Assembly (NCBI GenBank): GCA_028283245.1
Contig: JAPYNU010000032.1
Span: 1-42,010, forward strand
Length of the DNA: 42,010 nt
Direction: 5' to 3'
DNA from: Candidatus Aldehydirespirator catecholifindens
GTDB lineage: Bacteria > Actinomycetota > Acidimicrobiia > Acidimicrobiales > Aldehydirespiratoraceae
In this document: positions 7,556 through 16,597 of the stretch, piece by piece
Layout of the letters: each line of letters begins with the position of its first letter
Numbering within the stretch: the first letter of the stretch is position 1
Notes under the pieces: generated by a model
Seen by the model: the letters and a program-made list of their open reading frames with translations, nothing else
Database searches by the model: none
Told to the model about the DNA's origin: nothing
Made by a program: the position numbers and the translations under genes

Positions 7556-9049
7556 TCATTCTCCACTGGGCACATCAGGCGCATCAACCGCATCAACCGA
7601 ACCGCTCGCCTCAATCGCACCGACCGTATCAGATTCCTTGCTGGCACTTGTCACGCTAGCTGGTTCGAGATGATCGGCTGGGTTTGATGATGCAAAGGCA
7701 GATGATGAAAAGCCGTCCGTGCCGTTGAACGATTCGGTGTCGGCCGGTGACTCCATGCCCACCCACTCAGTGGGAATAGCTGGTGAGCGGCGCGGATGAG
7801 GAATCCGGTCCTCATCAGGCAGCCGTCGTCGGCGCTCGGCGCAGCGTTGTCTTGCCGCAGCAGGATCATCCTGCCAAGCCCGCGAGCCTTCAGCCATCAG
7901 CATTACCTGTGGACTATGAGCACCCGCTGGGGCATCGGCACCTGCAGGCGAAAGCACTTCCGCCTTCCAGAAACCTGCCGGGTTGACGCTGCGATGAACC
8001 TGCTTGCGTCCGCCTACGGTGATCTTGCCCGGCGACAGCTTGCCCACAGCCCGCAATGACGTGCCAGAATCGGCATCTGCGATGGCCACGAGCTTGTAAA
8101 CCACCGACGCGGTGGGATGACCTGAGCCGGTCACCAGGCTGGTGCCCACCAGATAGGCATCAATCGGCGCTGCTGCCTCCTCCAGTTCGGCGACTCTGAA
8201 CTCGTCAAGATCGCCGGAGGCCACGATGCGGCAGCCGGTAGCTCCGAGCGAATCAAGCAGCGTCCGAGCACGAATGCTGGCAGCCAGCAGGTTGCCGCTG
8301 TCAATCCGTACAGCACCAATTGCGGTGCCGACCGCCTGCACCGCACGTTGTATGCCTTCGAGCACATCAAAAGTGTCGACTAGATAGGTGGAATCGCTGC
8401 CGAGAGCATCGCGTTGAGCCGCGAATGCCAACGACTCGTCGTTGTGGGCCAGCACGAACGCGTGTGCAGTGGTGCCGCTTGTAGGTATGCCGTAACGGCG
8501 TCCCGCCTCAAGATTGGATGTGGTGTCGAAACCACCGATGTGAGCAGCACGAGCCGCGGCCACTGCAGCGTCAGGGTCGGCACGGCGACTGCCGCCCTCC
8601 ACCAGCAGACGGTCATCGGCCACGTCACGCACCCGTGCCGCAGCTGATGCCACTGCGCAGTCATAGTTGAGGATCGACAGAACGACCGTCTCTAAAACCA
8701 CGCATTCAGCGAAACCGCCTTCGACAGTCAGCACCGGCGAATACGGGAAAAAAAGCTCACCGTCGCAGTAGCCGGTGACATCACCGCCGAAACGATACGA
8801 CCGCAGCCAGTCGGCCACATCAGGGTCAGACACGATGCCTGCGCCGACGAGATAGTCAACAGCTTCAGAATCGAAGCGGAAATGCTCAATGGCGTCAATC
8901 ACTCGGTCGGCACCAGCCACCACACCGTAGGCACGACCCGGCGGAAGGCGCCTTGCGAAAGCCTCAAACACGCAGCAGCGCTCAGCAATCCCCGACTTCA
9001 GAGCTGAAGCCACCATCGTGATCTCATAGTGGTCAGTCTTCAGGGCCAT
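7556..9049 (-). CDS. pncB: Nicotinate phosphoribosyltransferase (PncB)
   Basis: It joins nicotinate and PRPP to make nicotinate mononucleotide with ATP hydrolysis. The start at 9049 (MALKTDHYEITM) matches the usual family N-terminus, and the frame gives 497 residues. A GTG at 9115 is a possible longer start. The open frame extends further upstream but overlaps the divergent ABC gene. Visible family blocks are FEAFARRLPPGRAYGV, FPYSPVLTVEGGF, NLEAGRRYGIPTSGT with the phosphorylatable His in TTAHAF, VDTFDV and RIDSGNL. About 60 C-terminal residues form a low-complexity Ser/Asp/Ala tail (ending VDAVDAPDVPSGE) beyond the enzyme core. It is followed directly by pncA. Confidence 0.92.
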   Translation of the reverse strand: MALKTDHYEITMVASALKSGIAERCCVFEAFARRLPPGRAYGVVAGADRVIDAIEHFRFDSEAVDYLVGAGIVSDPDVADWLRSYRFGGDVTGYCDGELFFPYSPVLTVEGGFAECVVLETVVLSILNYDCAVASAAARVRDVADDRLLVEGGSRRADPDAAVAAARAAHIGGFDTTSNLEAGRRYGIPTSGTTAHAFVLAHNDESLAFAAQRDALGSDSTYLVDTFDVLEGIQRAVQAVGTAIGAVRIDSGNLLAASIRARTLLDSLGATGCRIVASGDLDEFRVAELEEAAAPIDAYLVGTSLVTGSGHPTASVVYKLVAIADADSGTSLRAVGKLSPGKITVGGRKQVHRSVNPAGFWKAEVLSPAGADAPAGAHSPQVMLMAEGSRAWQDDPAAARQRCAERRRRLPDEDRIPHPRRSPAIPTEWVGMESPADTESFNGTDGFSSSAFASSNPADHLEPASVTSASKESDTVGAIEASGSVDAVDAPDVPSGE

Positions 9050-9134
9050 TGAGGCGCTGCGATCCACGACTTCAACGCTAGCGCCCGACGTAGGCTCAGC
9101 TTTGATGGTGAGCACTTGGGGAGTCTTGCACTCC

Positions 9135-11039
9135 ATGGCGAGTGACCGCAGCAGCTTGGCTGAAAAGACGATCACCGCAGCGACCCGACGGCGTGTCTGG
9201 GGATTTGCTAGACGATGGCAAGGTTGGATTTTGGTGTTCGTGATGACGACGATCGCGGCAACGCTTCTGGGGCTAGTTGCGCCGCTGGTGATACGAGAGA
9301 TATTCGACTCAGCCATCGCCGAAGGCGACAGCAGCTATTTGAACTTTCTTTTTGCGGTGTTGCTCGCTACTGCTGTGGGCGAGGCTCTGCTAGCATTGCT
9401 AGCGCGACGGTTTAGTTCAGGCATCGGCGAAGGCTTGATTTACGATCTGCGGCTGCAACTGTTTGATCATGTGCAACGTATGCCGCTGGCGTTCTTCACA
9501 CGCACCCAGACGGGCACGCTGGTTAGTCGGCTCAACAATGACGTGATCGGCGCTCAACGAGCTTTCACCGGCACGCTCGGCACAGTGGTTTCCAATGTCA
9601 TAACCTTGGTGGCGACCCTTTTTGCCATGTTGTTGCTGGAGTGGCGACTCACATTGTTGGCGGTGGTGATCCTGCCAGTGTTTGTGCTACCCGCACGGCG
9701 GGTGGGCAAAGGGCTACAAGCCATCACCCGTGAAGGCATGAACCTCAACGCCTCAATGAACAACACTATGACCGAGCGTTTTAATGTGGCAGGAGCGTTG
9801 CTAGTGAAGCTCTTCGGTCGTCACGACGACGAGGCAGCAGATTTCTCGGATCGGGCCGGGCGTGTGCGCGACATCGGGATACGCAGCGCGCTTTACTCAC
9901 AAATCTTTTTGATCGCACTGACGTTAGTGGGGGCAATCGGAACCGCTTTGATCTACTGGCTAGGCGGGCATCTAGCTATCGACGGCAACTTGAGCGCAGG
10001 CACGCTGGTGGCGCTGGGCCTTTATACGGTGCGGATTTATCTGCCTCTGACCAGTCTGTCTAACGCCCGTGTAGACGTGATGTCGGCGTTTGTGAGCTTT
10101 GAACGGGTCTTTGAGGTGCTTGACTCACCCAATCCGATCACCGACCGCAGCGATGCTCACGAGTTGCGACAGCCGCAAGGCAAAGTGGAGTTCCGCGGGG
10201 TGCGTTTCGCTTATCCGGTTGCAGATGCGATGCCAGAATCTTTGGAAGTGGCAATCAAAGACAGCACTGCTGCCGACAACACTCCCACAGACAACACTGC
10301 CGCCAATAGCACTGCCGACGATAAAAAATCCCTGGTTGAGGTGCTTACGGGTATTGACCTGACCATCAGCGCCGGTCAGATGGTGGCAGTGGTCGGACCT
10401 TCGGGATCAGGCAAAACCACTTTGGTGTCGCTGGTCCCCCGCCTATATGACGTAACCGAAGGAGCAGTGCTAGTTGACGGCAGCGATGTGCGGCAACTCA
10501 CCCAGGCTTCACTGCGGGCTGCTATAGGCACTGTCACCCAAGACCCTCACCTGTTCCATGACAGCGTGGCCGCTAATCTGCGCTACGCCAAGCCCGATGC
10601 CACCGACGAGCAACTAGTCGAAGTCTGCAAAGCGGCTCGCATCCATGACGTGCTTGCAGCGCTGCCCGATGGTTATGACACTGTGGTAGGCGAACGGGGT
10701 TACCGCCTGTCAGGCGGCGAAAAGCAGCGGCTGGCCATAGCGCGGATGCTGCTGAAATCACCAACCATCGTGATCCTTGATGAGGCCACCTCACATTTAG
10801 ACACCGATAACGAAGCCCTAGTGCAAGAAGCTCTGACCGAGGCTCTAAAAGGCCGCACTTCGCTGGTGGTGGCGCATCGCCTTTCGACCATCGTCAATGC
10901 AGATGTAATAGTGGTACTTGACAACGGAGTTATCACCGAATCAGGCAGCCATAACCAACTGCGTAGCGCCGGAGGGCTCTACGCCGAACTCTACGAAGGT
11001 CTACTAAAGGCCGAGGGCACCGCATCGTCACTCACCTAG
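9135..11039 (+). CDS. ABC exporter, fused permease and ATPase
   Basis: This is a type IV (MsbA/LmrA-like) half-transporter of about 634 residues. It has six transmembrane helices (about residues 25-320) with the coupling region FFTRTQTGTLVSRLNNDV, then a nucleotide-binding domain with Walker A GPSGSGKTT (about residue 420), signature LSGGEKQRLAIARML, Walker B IVILDEATSHLD and the switch His in VVAHRLSTI. It would work as a homodimer and its cargo is unknown. Between the membrane and ATPase domains, inside the first strands of the NBD, is an odd insertion of about 40 residues rich in Ala, Asp, Asn and Thr (10230-10335). ATG 9135 avoids overlap with pncB; 9102 is an alternative. Confidence 0.92.
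   Translation: MASDRSSLAEKTITAATRRRVWGFARRWQGWILVFVMTTIAATLLGLVAPLVIREIFDSAIAEGDSSYLNFLFAVLLATAVGEALLALLARRFSSGIGEGLIYDLRLQLFDHVQRMPLAFFTRTQTGTLVSRLNNDVIGAQRAFTGTLGTVVSNVITLVATLFAMLLLEWRLTLLAVVILPVFVLPARRVGKGLQAITREGMNLNASMNNTMTERFNVAGALLVKLFGRHDDEAADFSDRAGRVRDIGIRSALYSQIFLIALTLVGAIGTALIYWLGGHLAIDGNLSAGTLVALGLYTVRIYLPLTSLSNARVDVMSAFVSFERVFEVLDSPNPITDRSDAHELRQPQGKVEFRGVRFAYPVADAMPESLEVAIKDSTAADNTPTDNTAANSTADDKKSLVEVLTGIDLTISAGQMVAVVGPSGSGKTTLVSLVPRLYDVTEGAVLVDGSDVRQLTQASLRAAIGTVTQDPHLFHDSVAANLRYAKPDATDEQLVEVCKAARIHDVLAALPDGYDTVVGERGYRLSGGEKQRLAIARMLLKSPTIVILDEATSHLDTDNEALVQEALTEALKGRTSLVVAHRLSTIVNADVIVVLDNGVITESGSHNQLRSAGGLYAELYEGLLKAEGTASSLT
10262..10323 (+). repeat. Degenerate repeats encoding an Asp/Asn/Thr linker in the ABC exporter
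   Basis: The motif GACAACACT/AGCACTGCC recurs with a period of about 15-18 bp and encodes serial DNT/NST-type tripeptides (STAADNTPTDNTAANSTAD). The rest of the NBD is normal, so this is an inserted disordered loop, not a frameshift. Confidence 0.6.
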
Positions 11040-11128
11040 CCGACAGCACAATCACAAGTAGCATACGGATCACCCGTGCCAGCATTCACAGCAGAAAGAG
11101 TGTTGGCTGTGCTAGATAACTATGCGAA

Positions 11129-12208
11129 ATGATGATCACAGATTCCGCACCAATCCGACCGCCTGAGGAGCTAGCCGAGATCGCAGCACGCTGCAACGCA
11201 CGTCTCCAAGTGATCCTAGACAATGAGCGACAACAGTGGTCCGAGCTTGATCCAAGCCTGGATGAACCACTCGGAGACCTAGCCGACATGGTTCTCGGTG
11301 GCGGCAAGCGCATCCGACCCGCATACTGCCATTGGGGTTGGCTGCTCGGCGGTGGCGACAGTGCAAACGAGGACGCTCTCAAAGACGCTGTTGATACTGG
11401 CTGCGCTCTAGAGATCCTTCAGGCCTTTGCTCTAGCCCACGACGACATGATGGACGGATCGCTCACCCGGCGAGGGGCTCCTACAGTATGGCGCAAATTC
11501 GCTACGCGGCATCAGCAGCGTGGCTGGCACGGCGAGAATCGGCGGTTCGGCGACGCAGCCGCAGTGCTAGTGGGTGACATGGCAATGGTGCTCGCAGATC
11601 GAACCTTAGGCGAGGTGTCTACGGCCACACGAACAGTCTGGGAGGATCTACGCACTGAACTGAACATGGGTCAATACCTTGACATGGTCGGCTCGGCAAA
11701 GCGTCGCCCGACCGCAGCTGATGCACGCAAAATCATCGAACACAAAACCGCCCTCTACACAGTGGTGCGCCCATTGCAGTTAGGTGCCGCGCTGGCGGGC
11801 TCGCCCGAACTTGCCGCACCTCTGAAACAGCACGGCCTTCCAGTAGGTTTGGCTTTTCAGTTGCGTGACGATGTGCTCGGTGCCTTCGGCAATCCGTCCA
11901 CCACCGGCAAACCCGTTGGCGATGACCTGAGAGAAGGCAAACCGACTCTGCTCGTGGCCATAGCTAACGCCGAAGCGACCCCAGCACAGCGCCAGATGCT
12001 GGATGCTGTTGGCTCAGAAATCGACGACCACACCGTGGCACAGATTCAGCAGGTAATCGTGGACACCGGCGCATTAGAGCAGGTCAACAACGAAATCTCG
12101 GAATTGCTCCAGCAGGCGCTTGACGCTCTGGAAGCGCTGCCCGACATACCTGCTGTCAAGGAGACTCTGGCAACAACAGCACGTTTCGTGGCTGAGCGCG
12201 CCGCCTGA
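11129..12208 (+). CDS. Polyprenyl diphosphate synthase (GGPP/FPP synthase type)
   Basis: This 359-residue head-to-tail prenyltransferase extends allylic diphosphates with isopentenyl diphosphate. It has the first aspartate-rich motif DDMMD (Asp105-Asp109), followed by GSLTRRG, and the second, QLRDDVLGAFG. GGGKRIRP (57-64) binds the diphosphate. A DDxxD spacing of two and the residues before it place it among short- to medium-chain synthases; chain length cannot be fixed by eye. Products feed menaquinone, undecaprenyl carriers or terpenoids. It starts at an ATG, with a second ATG next to it, 90 bp after the ABC gene. Confidence 0.92.
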   Translation: MMITDSAPIRPPEELAEIAARCNARLQVILDNERQQWSELDPSLDEPLGDLADMVLGGGKRIRPAYCHWGWLLGGGDSANEDALKDAVDTGCALEILQAFALAHDDMMDGSLTRRGAPTVWRKFATRHQQRGWHGENRRFGDAAAVLVGDMAMVLADRTLGEVSTATRTVWEDLRTELNMGQYLDMVGSAKRRPTAADARKIIEHKTALYTVVRPLQLGAALAGSPELAAPLKQHGLPVGLAFQLRDDVLGAFGNPSTTGKPVGDDLREGKPTLLVAIANAEATPAQRQMLDAVGSEIDDHTVAQIQQVIVDTGALEQVNNEISELLQQALDALEALPDIPAVKETLATTARFVAERAA

Positions 12209-12221
12209 GCCTCTCACACAA

Positions 12222-12262
12222 AACCCGCCACACTAAAACACTAGAACCCAGCCACACTAGAA
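12222..12262 (+). repeat. Short repeat between the prenyl synthase stop and prfC
   Basis: CCACACTA occurs twice with CACTAGAAC-type flanks (CCACACTAAAACACTAGAAC, then CCACACTAGAAC), immediately upstream of the prfC ATG. It is one of several post-stop short repeats in this window. Confidence 0.55.
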
Positions 12263-12264
12263 CT

Positions 12265-13893
12265 ATGAGCAGCAACGTTGCGTCAGTAGCAAGCACAGCA
12301 GCGAGCATTGTGGCAGACGAAACCGCGCAGCAAGCCGCGCGGCGACGCACTTTCGCCATCATCTCACATCCCGATGCTGGCAAGACCACTCTCACAGAGA
12401 AGTTTTTGCTTTGCGGAGGTGCGCTCAGCGCTGGCGCAGGCTCGGTGAAAGCCAAGGGCGATCGTCGTGCCACCACCTCAGACTGGACCGAGCTAGAACG
12501 TCGCCGCGGCATTTCTGTGACCTCAGCGGTGGTGCAGTTCAGCTACCGGGAACGTGTGCTCAATCTGCTTGACACGCCCGGTCACGGGGACTTCTCTGAG
12601 GACACCTATCGGGTGCTGTCTGCGGTGGATGCGGCAGTGATGGTTCTTGACGGGGCCAAAGGCATCGAAGCTCAAACTCGCAAACTTTTTGAGGTGTGCC
12701 GCAACCGTGAAATCCCGATCATGACCTTCATCAACAAGTGGGATAGACCCGCCCGGGATCCGCTCGAACTGCTTGATGAGATAGAGGACTTGCTGGTGCT
12801 TGATCCAGCGCCCGTCACATGGCCTGTCGGCGATGGCACGAGATTCAGCGGAGTGATCGACCGTCGCAGCGGCGACTTTGTGCGCTTCGAACGCACTGCG
12901 GGCGGTGCCACAGCAGGCGACATTGAGGTAGTCGCGGCTGAGCAGGCTGCAGCCACAGAAGGCTCCTGTTGGCATGAAGCCCGCGAAGCGGTAGAGCTTC
13001 TTGATGAGGCTGGCACCGAACTCGATCTCAAGCGTTTCGAGGCTGGCGAACTGACCCCGGTGTTCTTCGGTTCGGCTCTAACCAACTTCGGTGTGCAGCT
13101 GCTGCTTGACGCGATAGTCGAAATGGCACCAGCGCCTTCTGCTCGCCTTGACATCAACGACAACCCTCGCAGCGTTGAATCTGGTTTCAGTGCAGTCGTG
13201 TTCAAGGTGCAGTCCAACACCGATCCTGCACATCGCGACCGTATCGCTTTCCTGAGAGTGTGCTCGGGTCGTTTCGAGCGAGGCATGACTATCACCTGCG
13301 CACGCACACAAAAGACGCTTGCCACCAAATACGCCCACACTGTGGTAGGCCGTGACCGCAGCACCGCTGATGATGCCTGGGCCGGCGACGTGATCGGTCT
13401 GGTTAACGCAGCCGACCTTCGAGTGGGCGATGCGCTTCACGCCGTTGGTGAGCCGGTTCGTTGGCCAGAAGTTCCAGCGTTTGCTCCTAGCAGTTTCCGT
13501 TTGGCGTATTGCAACGACACTTCCAAAGCCAAGCAGTTCCGCTCGGGGGTTCGTCAGCTTGACGCGGAAGGGGTGGTTCAAGTGTTGCGGAGGCCTGAAG
13601 GAGGCGAGAGTTCACCGATCTTGGCTGCTGTGGGTCCGTTGCAGTTTGATGTGGCCGAACATCGACTGCGTCACGAGTTCGGTGCGCCCGTTGAAATGAC
13701 CCCAGCACCCTGGACCATAGCCCGGCTCACCGATCAGGCTTCTGCCGCTGCGCTGAGCGCTATGAGCGGCGTGACCGTGGCAGCACGCGACGACGGCGAA
13801 CTGTTGGCCCTGTTTGAAAGCCCCTACTGGCTGGCCCGTCTCCAATCCGACAATCCTGCACTCGTGCTGGATCGGCTGATCGGTGAAGGGTGA
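12265..13893 (+). CDS. prfC: Peptide chain release factor 3
   Basis: This 542-residue translational GTPase recycles RF1/RF2 from the ribosome after termination. The GTPase motifs are intact: HPDAGKTTLTEKFLL (G1, residues 35-49), RRGISVTSAV (G2), DTPGHGDFSEDTYRVL (G3) and INKWDR (G4). The RF3-specific stretches are GAGSVKAKGDRRATTSDW, FSAVVFKVQSNTDPAHRDRIAF and LQFDVAEHRLRHEFG. Length is normal for RF3 and rules out EF-G. It has a simple ATG start and is followed by a P450 gene 66 bp downstream on the same strand. Confidence 0.95.
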   Translation: MSSNVASVASTAASIVADETAQQAARRRTFAIISHPDAGKTTLTEKFLLCGGALSAGAGSVKAKGDRRATTSDWTELERRRGISVTSAVVQFSYRERVLNLLDTPGHGDFSEDTYRVLSAVDAAVMVLDGAKGIEAQTRKLFEVCRNREIPIMTFINKWDRPARDPLELLDEIEDLLVLDPAPVTWPVGDGTRFSGVIDRRSGDFVRFERTAGGATAGDIEVVAAEQAAATEGSCWHEAREAVELLDEAGTELDLKRFEAGELTPVFFGSALTNFGVQLLLDAIVEMAPAPSARLDINDNPRSVESGFSAVVFKVQSNTDPAHRDRIAFLRVCSGRFERGMTITCARTQKTLATKYAHTVVGRDRSTADDAWAGDVIGLVNAADLRVGDALHAVGEPVRWPEVPAFAPSSFRLAYCNDTSKAKQFRSGVRQLDAEGVVQVLRRPEGGESSPILAAVGPLQFDVAEHRLRHEFGAPVEMTPAPWTIARLTDQASAAALSAMSGVTVAARDDGELLALFESPYWLARLQSDNPALVLDRLIGEG

Positions 13894-13959
13894 GGTGCCA
13901 TGCGCTGCGCTAGCGTCAAGGTGAGATCATGCCACAGACCCAAGAGGTGACACCTAGAC

Positions 13960-15327
13960 ATGGCTGCACCAACCGAAACCCTTGACGACACTCAAGCAAG
14001 CCCCTCAGATGCTTCAACTAACGCTACGGAAGCCCTAGAAGCCTCTGCCAACGGCAACACAGTCACCGGTCAAGGTGGTTACGGGCATAACCATTCAGCA
14101 ACTCGTGAGCCGGTGAGCGACTGGATCAGCGACTTTGACCATATTGATCCGCATTACGCCGCACACGCACCCGAAATCTGGGATCAGCTTCGCCAAGAGT
14201 GTCCAGTGGCTTACAGCAACCGTTACGGCGGTACTTGGCTGCCAGTTCGTCACGCTGAGGTTTGTGCTATTGCCAAAGACACCGACACTTTCAGCTCGCA
14301 AGGTGTGGTGGTGAATGACGGTCGACCCGAGATTCCTGCACCGGTGGGTTTCGCTCCGCCGATCACTAGCGACCCGCCTTTTCATCGCATAGCCCGCGAG
14401 TTTCTGCTGCCAGCTTTTGCTCCCAAACCGATCGAAGCCAAGCGCGAATCCACTCGCCAAACCTGCCGTGAACTGTTGGATGAACTGCTCGTCGACGTTG
14501 AGGCGGGTCGTAGCAACATCGTGGACGCAGCTTTGGGTTACACCCAGCACATTCCAGTGCGGGTCATTGCCGACATGCTGGGCGTGCCCCGCTCAGATGG
14601 CGAACAGTTTCGGGTGTTCATCCATCAGATTATGGAAGATCCGGCTACAGGTATCGAAGTTGACTACGAAGATTCGATCGACCATTATCTTGACAAGTTG
14701 ATTGAGCAGCGTGCTCAAGAACCGCGCAACGACCTAATCAGTCACATGACTCAAGCCACTATTGACGGGCAGCCACTTGAACACGAACATGTGCAAGGTA
14801 CCTGCGCTCTTTTGATAATCGCTGGTGTTGACACAACTTGGTCATCCATTGGTGCCTCACTGTGGCATATGGCTCAGCATCCCGAGCACCGTCAGCGTTG
14901 GATCAGCGACCCAGAGGTGCGACCCTTCGCTGTGGAAGAGTTTTTGCGCTTCTATGCGCCGGTCACGATGGCTCGGCTAGTAGCCAAAGACTCTGAGTTC
15001 GCTGGACAATCAATGCAGGCCAACGACTGGGTGTTGTTGCCTTTTCCTGCCGCCAACCGCGACCCAGAAGCTTTTGAAGATGCTGGCGAATTCATCATTG
15101 ATCGACGGCGTAACCGTCATGTTGCTTTCGGGCTGGGTATTCATCGCTGTCTGGGTTCGAACCTGGCCCGCTTGGAGTTGACCGTAGCGCTTGAGGAGTG
15201 GATGGCACGAGTTCCTGATTTTGAACTAGCCGATCCCGACTCGGTGACATGGTCAACAGGACAAATCCGCGGGCCTCGCAAACTGCCGCTGCGGATAGTT
15301 GGTCCGCTAGCTGACAGTCGTGTGTGA
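13960..15327 (+). CDS. Cytochrome P450 monooxygenase
   Basis: This is a 455-residue soluble bacterial P450. The heme thiolate is Cys397 in FGLGIHRCLGSNLARLEL. The oxygen-binding I-helix is IIAGVDTTWSSIG, the ExxR pair is in VEEFLRFYAPV, and the C-helix side has PPFHRIAREFLLPAFAP. Substrate cannot be inferred; actinobacterial relatives act on steroids, terpenoids or fatty acids. The first 45 residues are a Thr/Ser/Ala-rich disordered leader unusual for the class. No ferredoxin or reductase gene is adjacent, so redox partners must come from elsewhere. A 17-bp tandem array lies just after its stop. Confidence 0.93.
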   Translation: MAAPTETLDDTQASPSDASTNATEALEASANGNTVTGQGGYGHNHSATREPVSDWISDFDHIDPHYAAHAPEIWDQLRQECPVAYSNRYGGTWLPVRHAEVCAIAKDTDTFSSQGVVVNDGRPEIPAPVGFAPPITSDPPFHRIAREFLLPAFAPKPIEAKRESTRQTCRELLDELLVDVEAGRSNIVDAALGYTQHIPVRVIADMLGVPRSDGEQFRVFIHQIMEDPATGIEVDYEDSIDHYLDKLIEQRAQEPRNDLISHMTQATIDGQPLEHEHVQGTCALLIIAGVDTTWSSIGASLWHMAQHPEHRQRWISDPEVRPFAVEEFLRFYAPVTMARLVAKDSEFAGQSMQANDWVLLPFPAANRDPEAFEDAGEFIIDRRRNRHVAFGLGIHRCLGSNLARLELTVALEEWMARVPDFELADPDSVTWSTGQIRGPRKLPLRIVGPLADSRV

Positions 15328-15364
15328 ACCTGTGAGAAATGCGCAGCCGTGAGGCTTGTAAACC

Positions 15365-15449
15365 CGTGAAGTATGAGAGTTCGTGAGTTATGAAAGTTCG
15401 TGAGTTATGAAAGTTCGTGAAGTATGAGAGTTCGTGAGGTGTGTGAACT
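15365..15449 (+). repeat. 17-bp tandem array downstream of the P450 stop
   Basis: Four units of consensus CGTGARKTATGARAGTT occupy 15365-15381, 15382-15398, 15399-15415 and 15416-15432 in an A-B-B-A pattern (units 1 and 4 identical, 2 and 3 identical). A decayed fifth copy runs to 15449. It lies between the P450 and the dehydrogenase-like gene. There are no spacers, so it is not CRISPR. Confidence 0.9.
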
Positions 15450-15494
15450 TGTGAAACGGTCTGGCTTGGACTCAGTAGGCAAGCAGGAGCAGAT

Positions 15495-16562
15495 TTGAGG
15501 CTGCACAAGTTTGCTCAAGTTGATGCTTTCGTGGCGCTTGACCTTGCTGGTGCCGATGCGGCATCAGGGCCAGTGCGTTGGGCTCGCAAAGTGCTTCAAG
15601 GCGGTGCTAAAGATCTGGCACGCTCACAGACCTATACCTATGCCGTGCTGCAAATGCGCCGCAGCGGAGCATCAGCGGGGATCAGCGCCGAAGCCGCTCA
15701 ACGGACTGAGTCTGTTAGCGGCTTCGTAGCCGAGGCCATGTCTTTAGTTTCAGACGGAACCTATTTGCCTGATGCTGCCAAAGGTATCAGCGAGCACGAC
15801 TTAGCTCCGCTGCGTAACAGCGACCCGCGAACAGTGGCACGTTTAGGAGCTTTCTCAGCAGAATGCGACGGCTTGTCTGCGGTAGTGGCCGCTGATCAAG
15901 CTGTCGGCCTTGAGGGCCGCTCTGTGGTGCTAGAAGGTTTCTCAACTAGTGGCCCAGCATTGGTTGAAGCGGTAACGCAGCGAGGCGGGCGAATAGTGGG
16001 CTTAGCTACCGCTGAAGGTTCACTGACAGCATCAGAGGGTTTTGACCCGACGGCGGTGGCCGAAGCTTGGGCTGCCAGCCGCGAAGACGCTGACGCCAGA
16101 AAAGGCGGCAGCGCGGCTGGTGCAACTGCACTCAGGTTGCTGGCTGGTGACAGCGAACTTGACGCTGCTGAAGAATTGTGGGCTATTTCTGCCGATGTGG
16201 TTTTTACAGGATCAAAGATGGGAGTCGTCAACCATGTAGTGGCTCAAGGCTTGGAATGTCTGGCTCTAGTACCTTGCGGGCGTCTGGCTTACACCGCCAA
16301 AGCTCTGGCAGTGCTGCGCAGTCAAGACATAGTCGCAGTACCGGACTTCTTGGCTCTGGCGGGTTCAACTATCGCTGCTTGGAGCGACCCCGACACCAGA
16401 GATGACAAGGTGCGTGCTGAGGTGGCGGACACGGTTTCATTGCTGATGAGCGAAGCGCTAAGCAGTGCCGACGGCGCTTTTCTAGGTGCTTGTTACACAG
16501 CCGAAACGTTCTTGTCCACTTGGCAAGATGATCTGCCTTTCGGCCGCCCTCTAGCCTCTTAG
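15495..16562 (+). CDS. Glu/Leu/Phe/Val dehydrogenase-like protein lacking the catalytic lysines
   Basis: This 355-residue protein starts at TTG (15495), preceded by AGGAGC. It has the two-domain layout of leucine/glutamate dehydrogenases: an N-terminal part with SGPVRWARK...LARSQTYTYAV and a Rossmann part with VVLEGFSTSGPALVEAVTQR, then the late PDFLALAGSTIAAW element. Aligned by eye without gaps to the leucine dehydrogenase blocks LARGMTYKNA and GGGKAVI, the two active-site lysines are replaced by Thr48 and Ser60. The glycine-rich nucleotide loop is also altered (GFSTSG for GFGNVG). It is probably not a normal amino-acid dehydrogenase and may be a regulatory or repurposed paralogue. Confidence 0.75.
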   Translation: MRLHKFAQVDAFVALDLAGADAASGPVRWARKVLQGGAKDLARSQTYTYAVLQMRRSGASAGISAEAAQRTESVSGFVAEAMSLVSDGTYLPDAAKGISEHDLAPLRNSDPRTVARLGAFSAECDGLSAVVAADQAVGLEGRSVVLEGFSTSGPALVEAVTQRGGRIVGLATAEGSLTASEGFDPTAVAEAWAASREDADARKGGSAAGATALRLLAGDSELDAAEELWAISADVVFTGSKMGVVNHVVAQGLECLALVPCGRLAYTAKALAVLRSQDIVAVPDFLALAGSTIAAWSDPDTRDDKVRAEVADTVSLLMSEALSSADGAFLGACYTAETFLSTWQDDLPFGRPLAS

Positions 16563-16597
16563 AGCCGGCAAAACTGGCAGGCGCTAAGCAAGCAGGT

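Noticed and set aside
9050..9316. N-terminal extension of the pncB frame
   Set aside because: It overlaps the divergent ABC exporter start, and the family N-terminus begins at 9049.
12672..13364. 230-codon Ser/Arg-rich minus-strand frame
   Set aside because: It is antisense to release factor 3 and of the low-complexity type expected from a high-GC shadow.
15365..15449. Possible CRISPR array
   Set aside because: The 17-bp units are directly adjacent with no spacers, and no cas genes are present.
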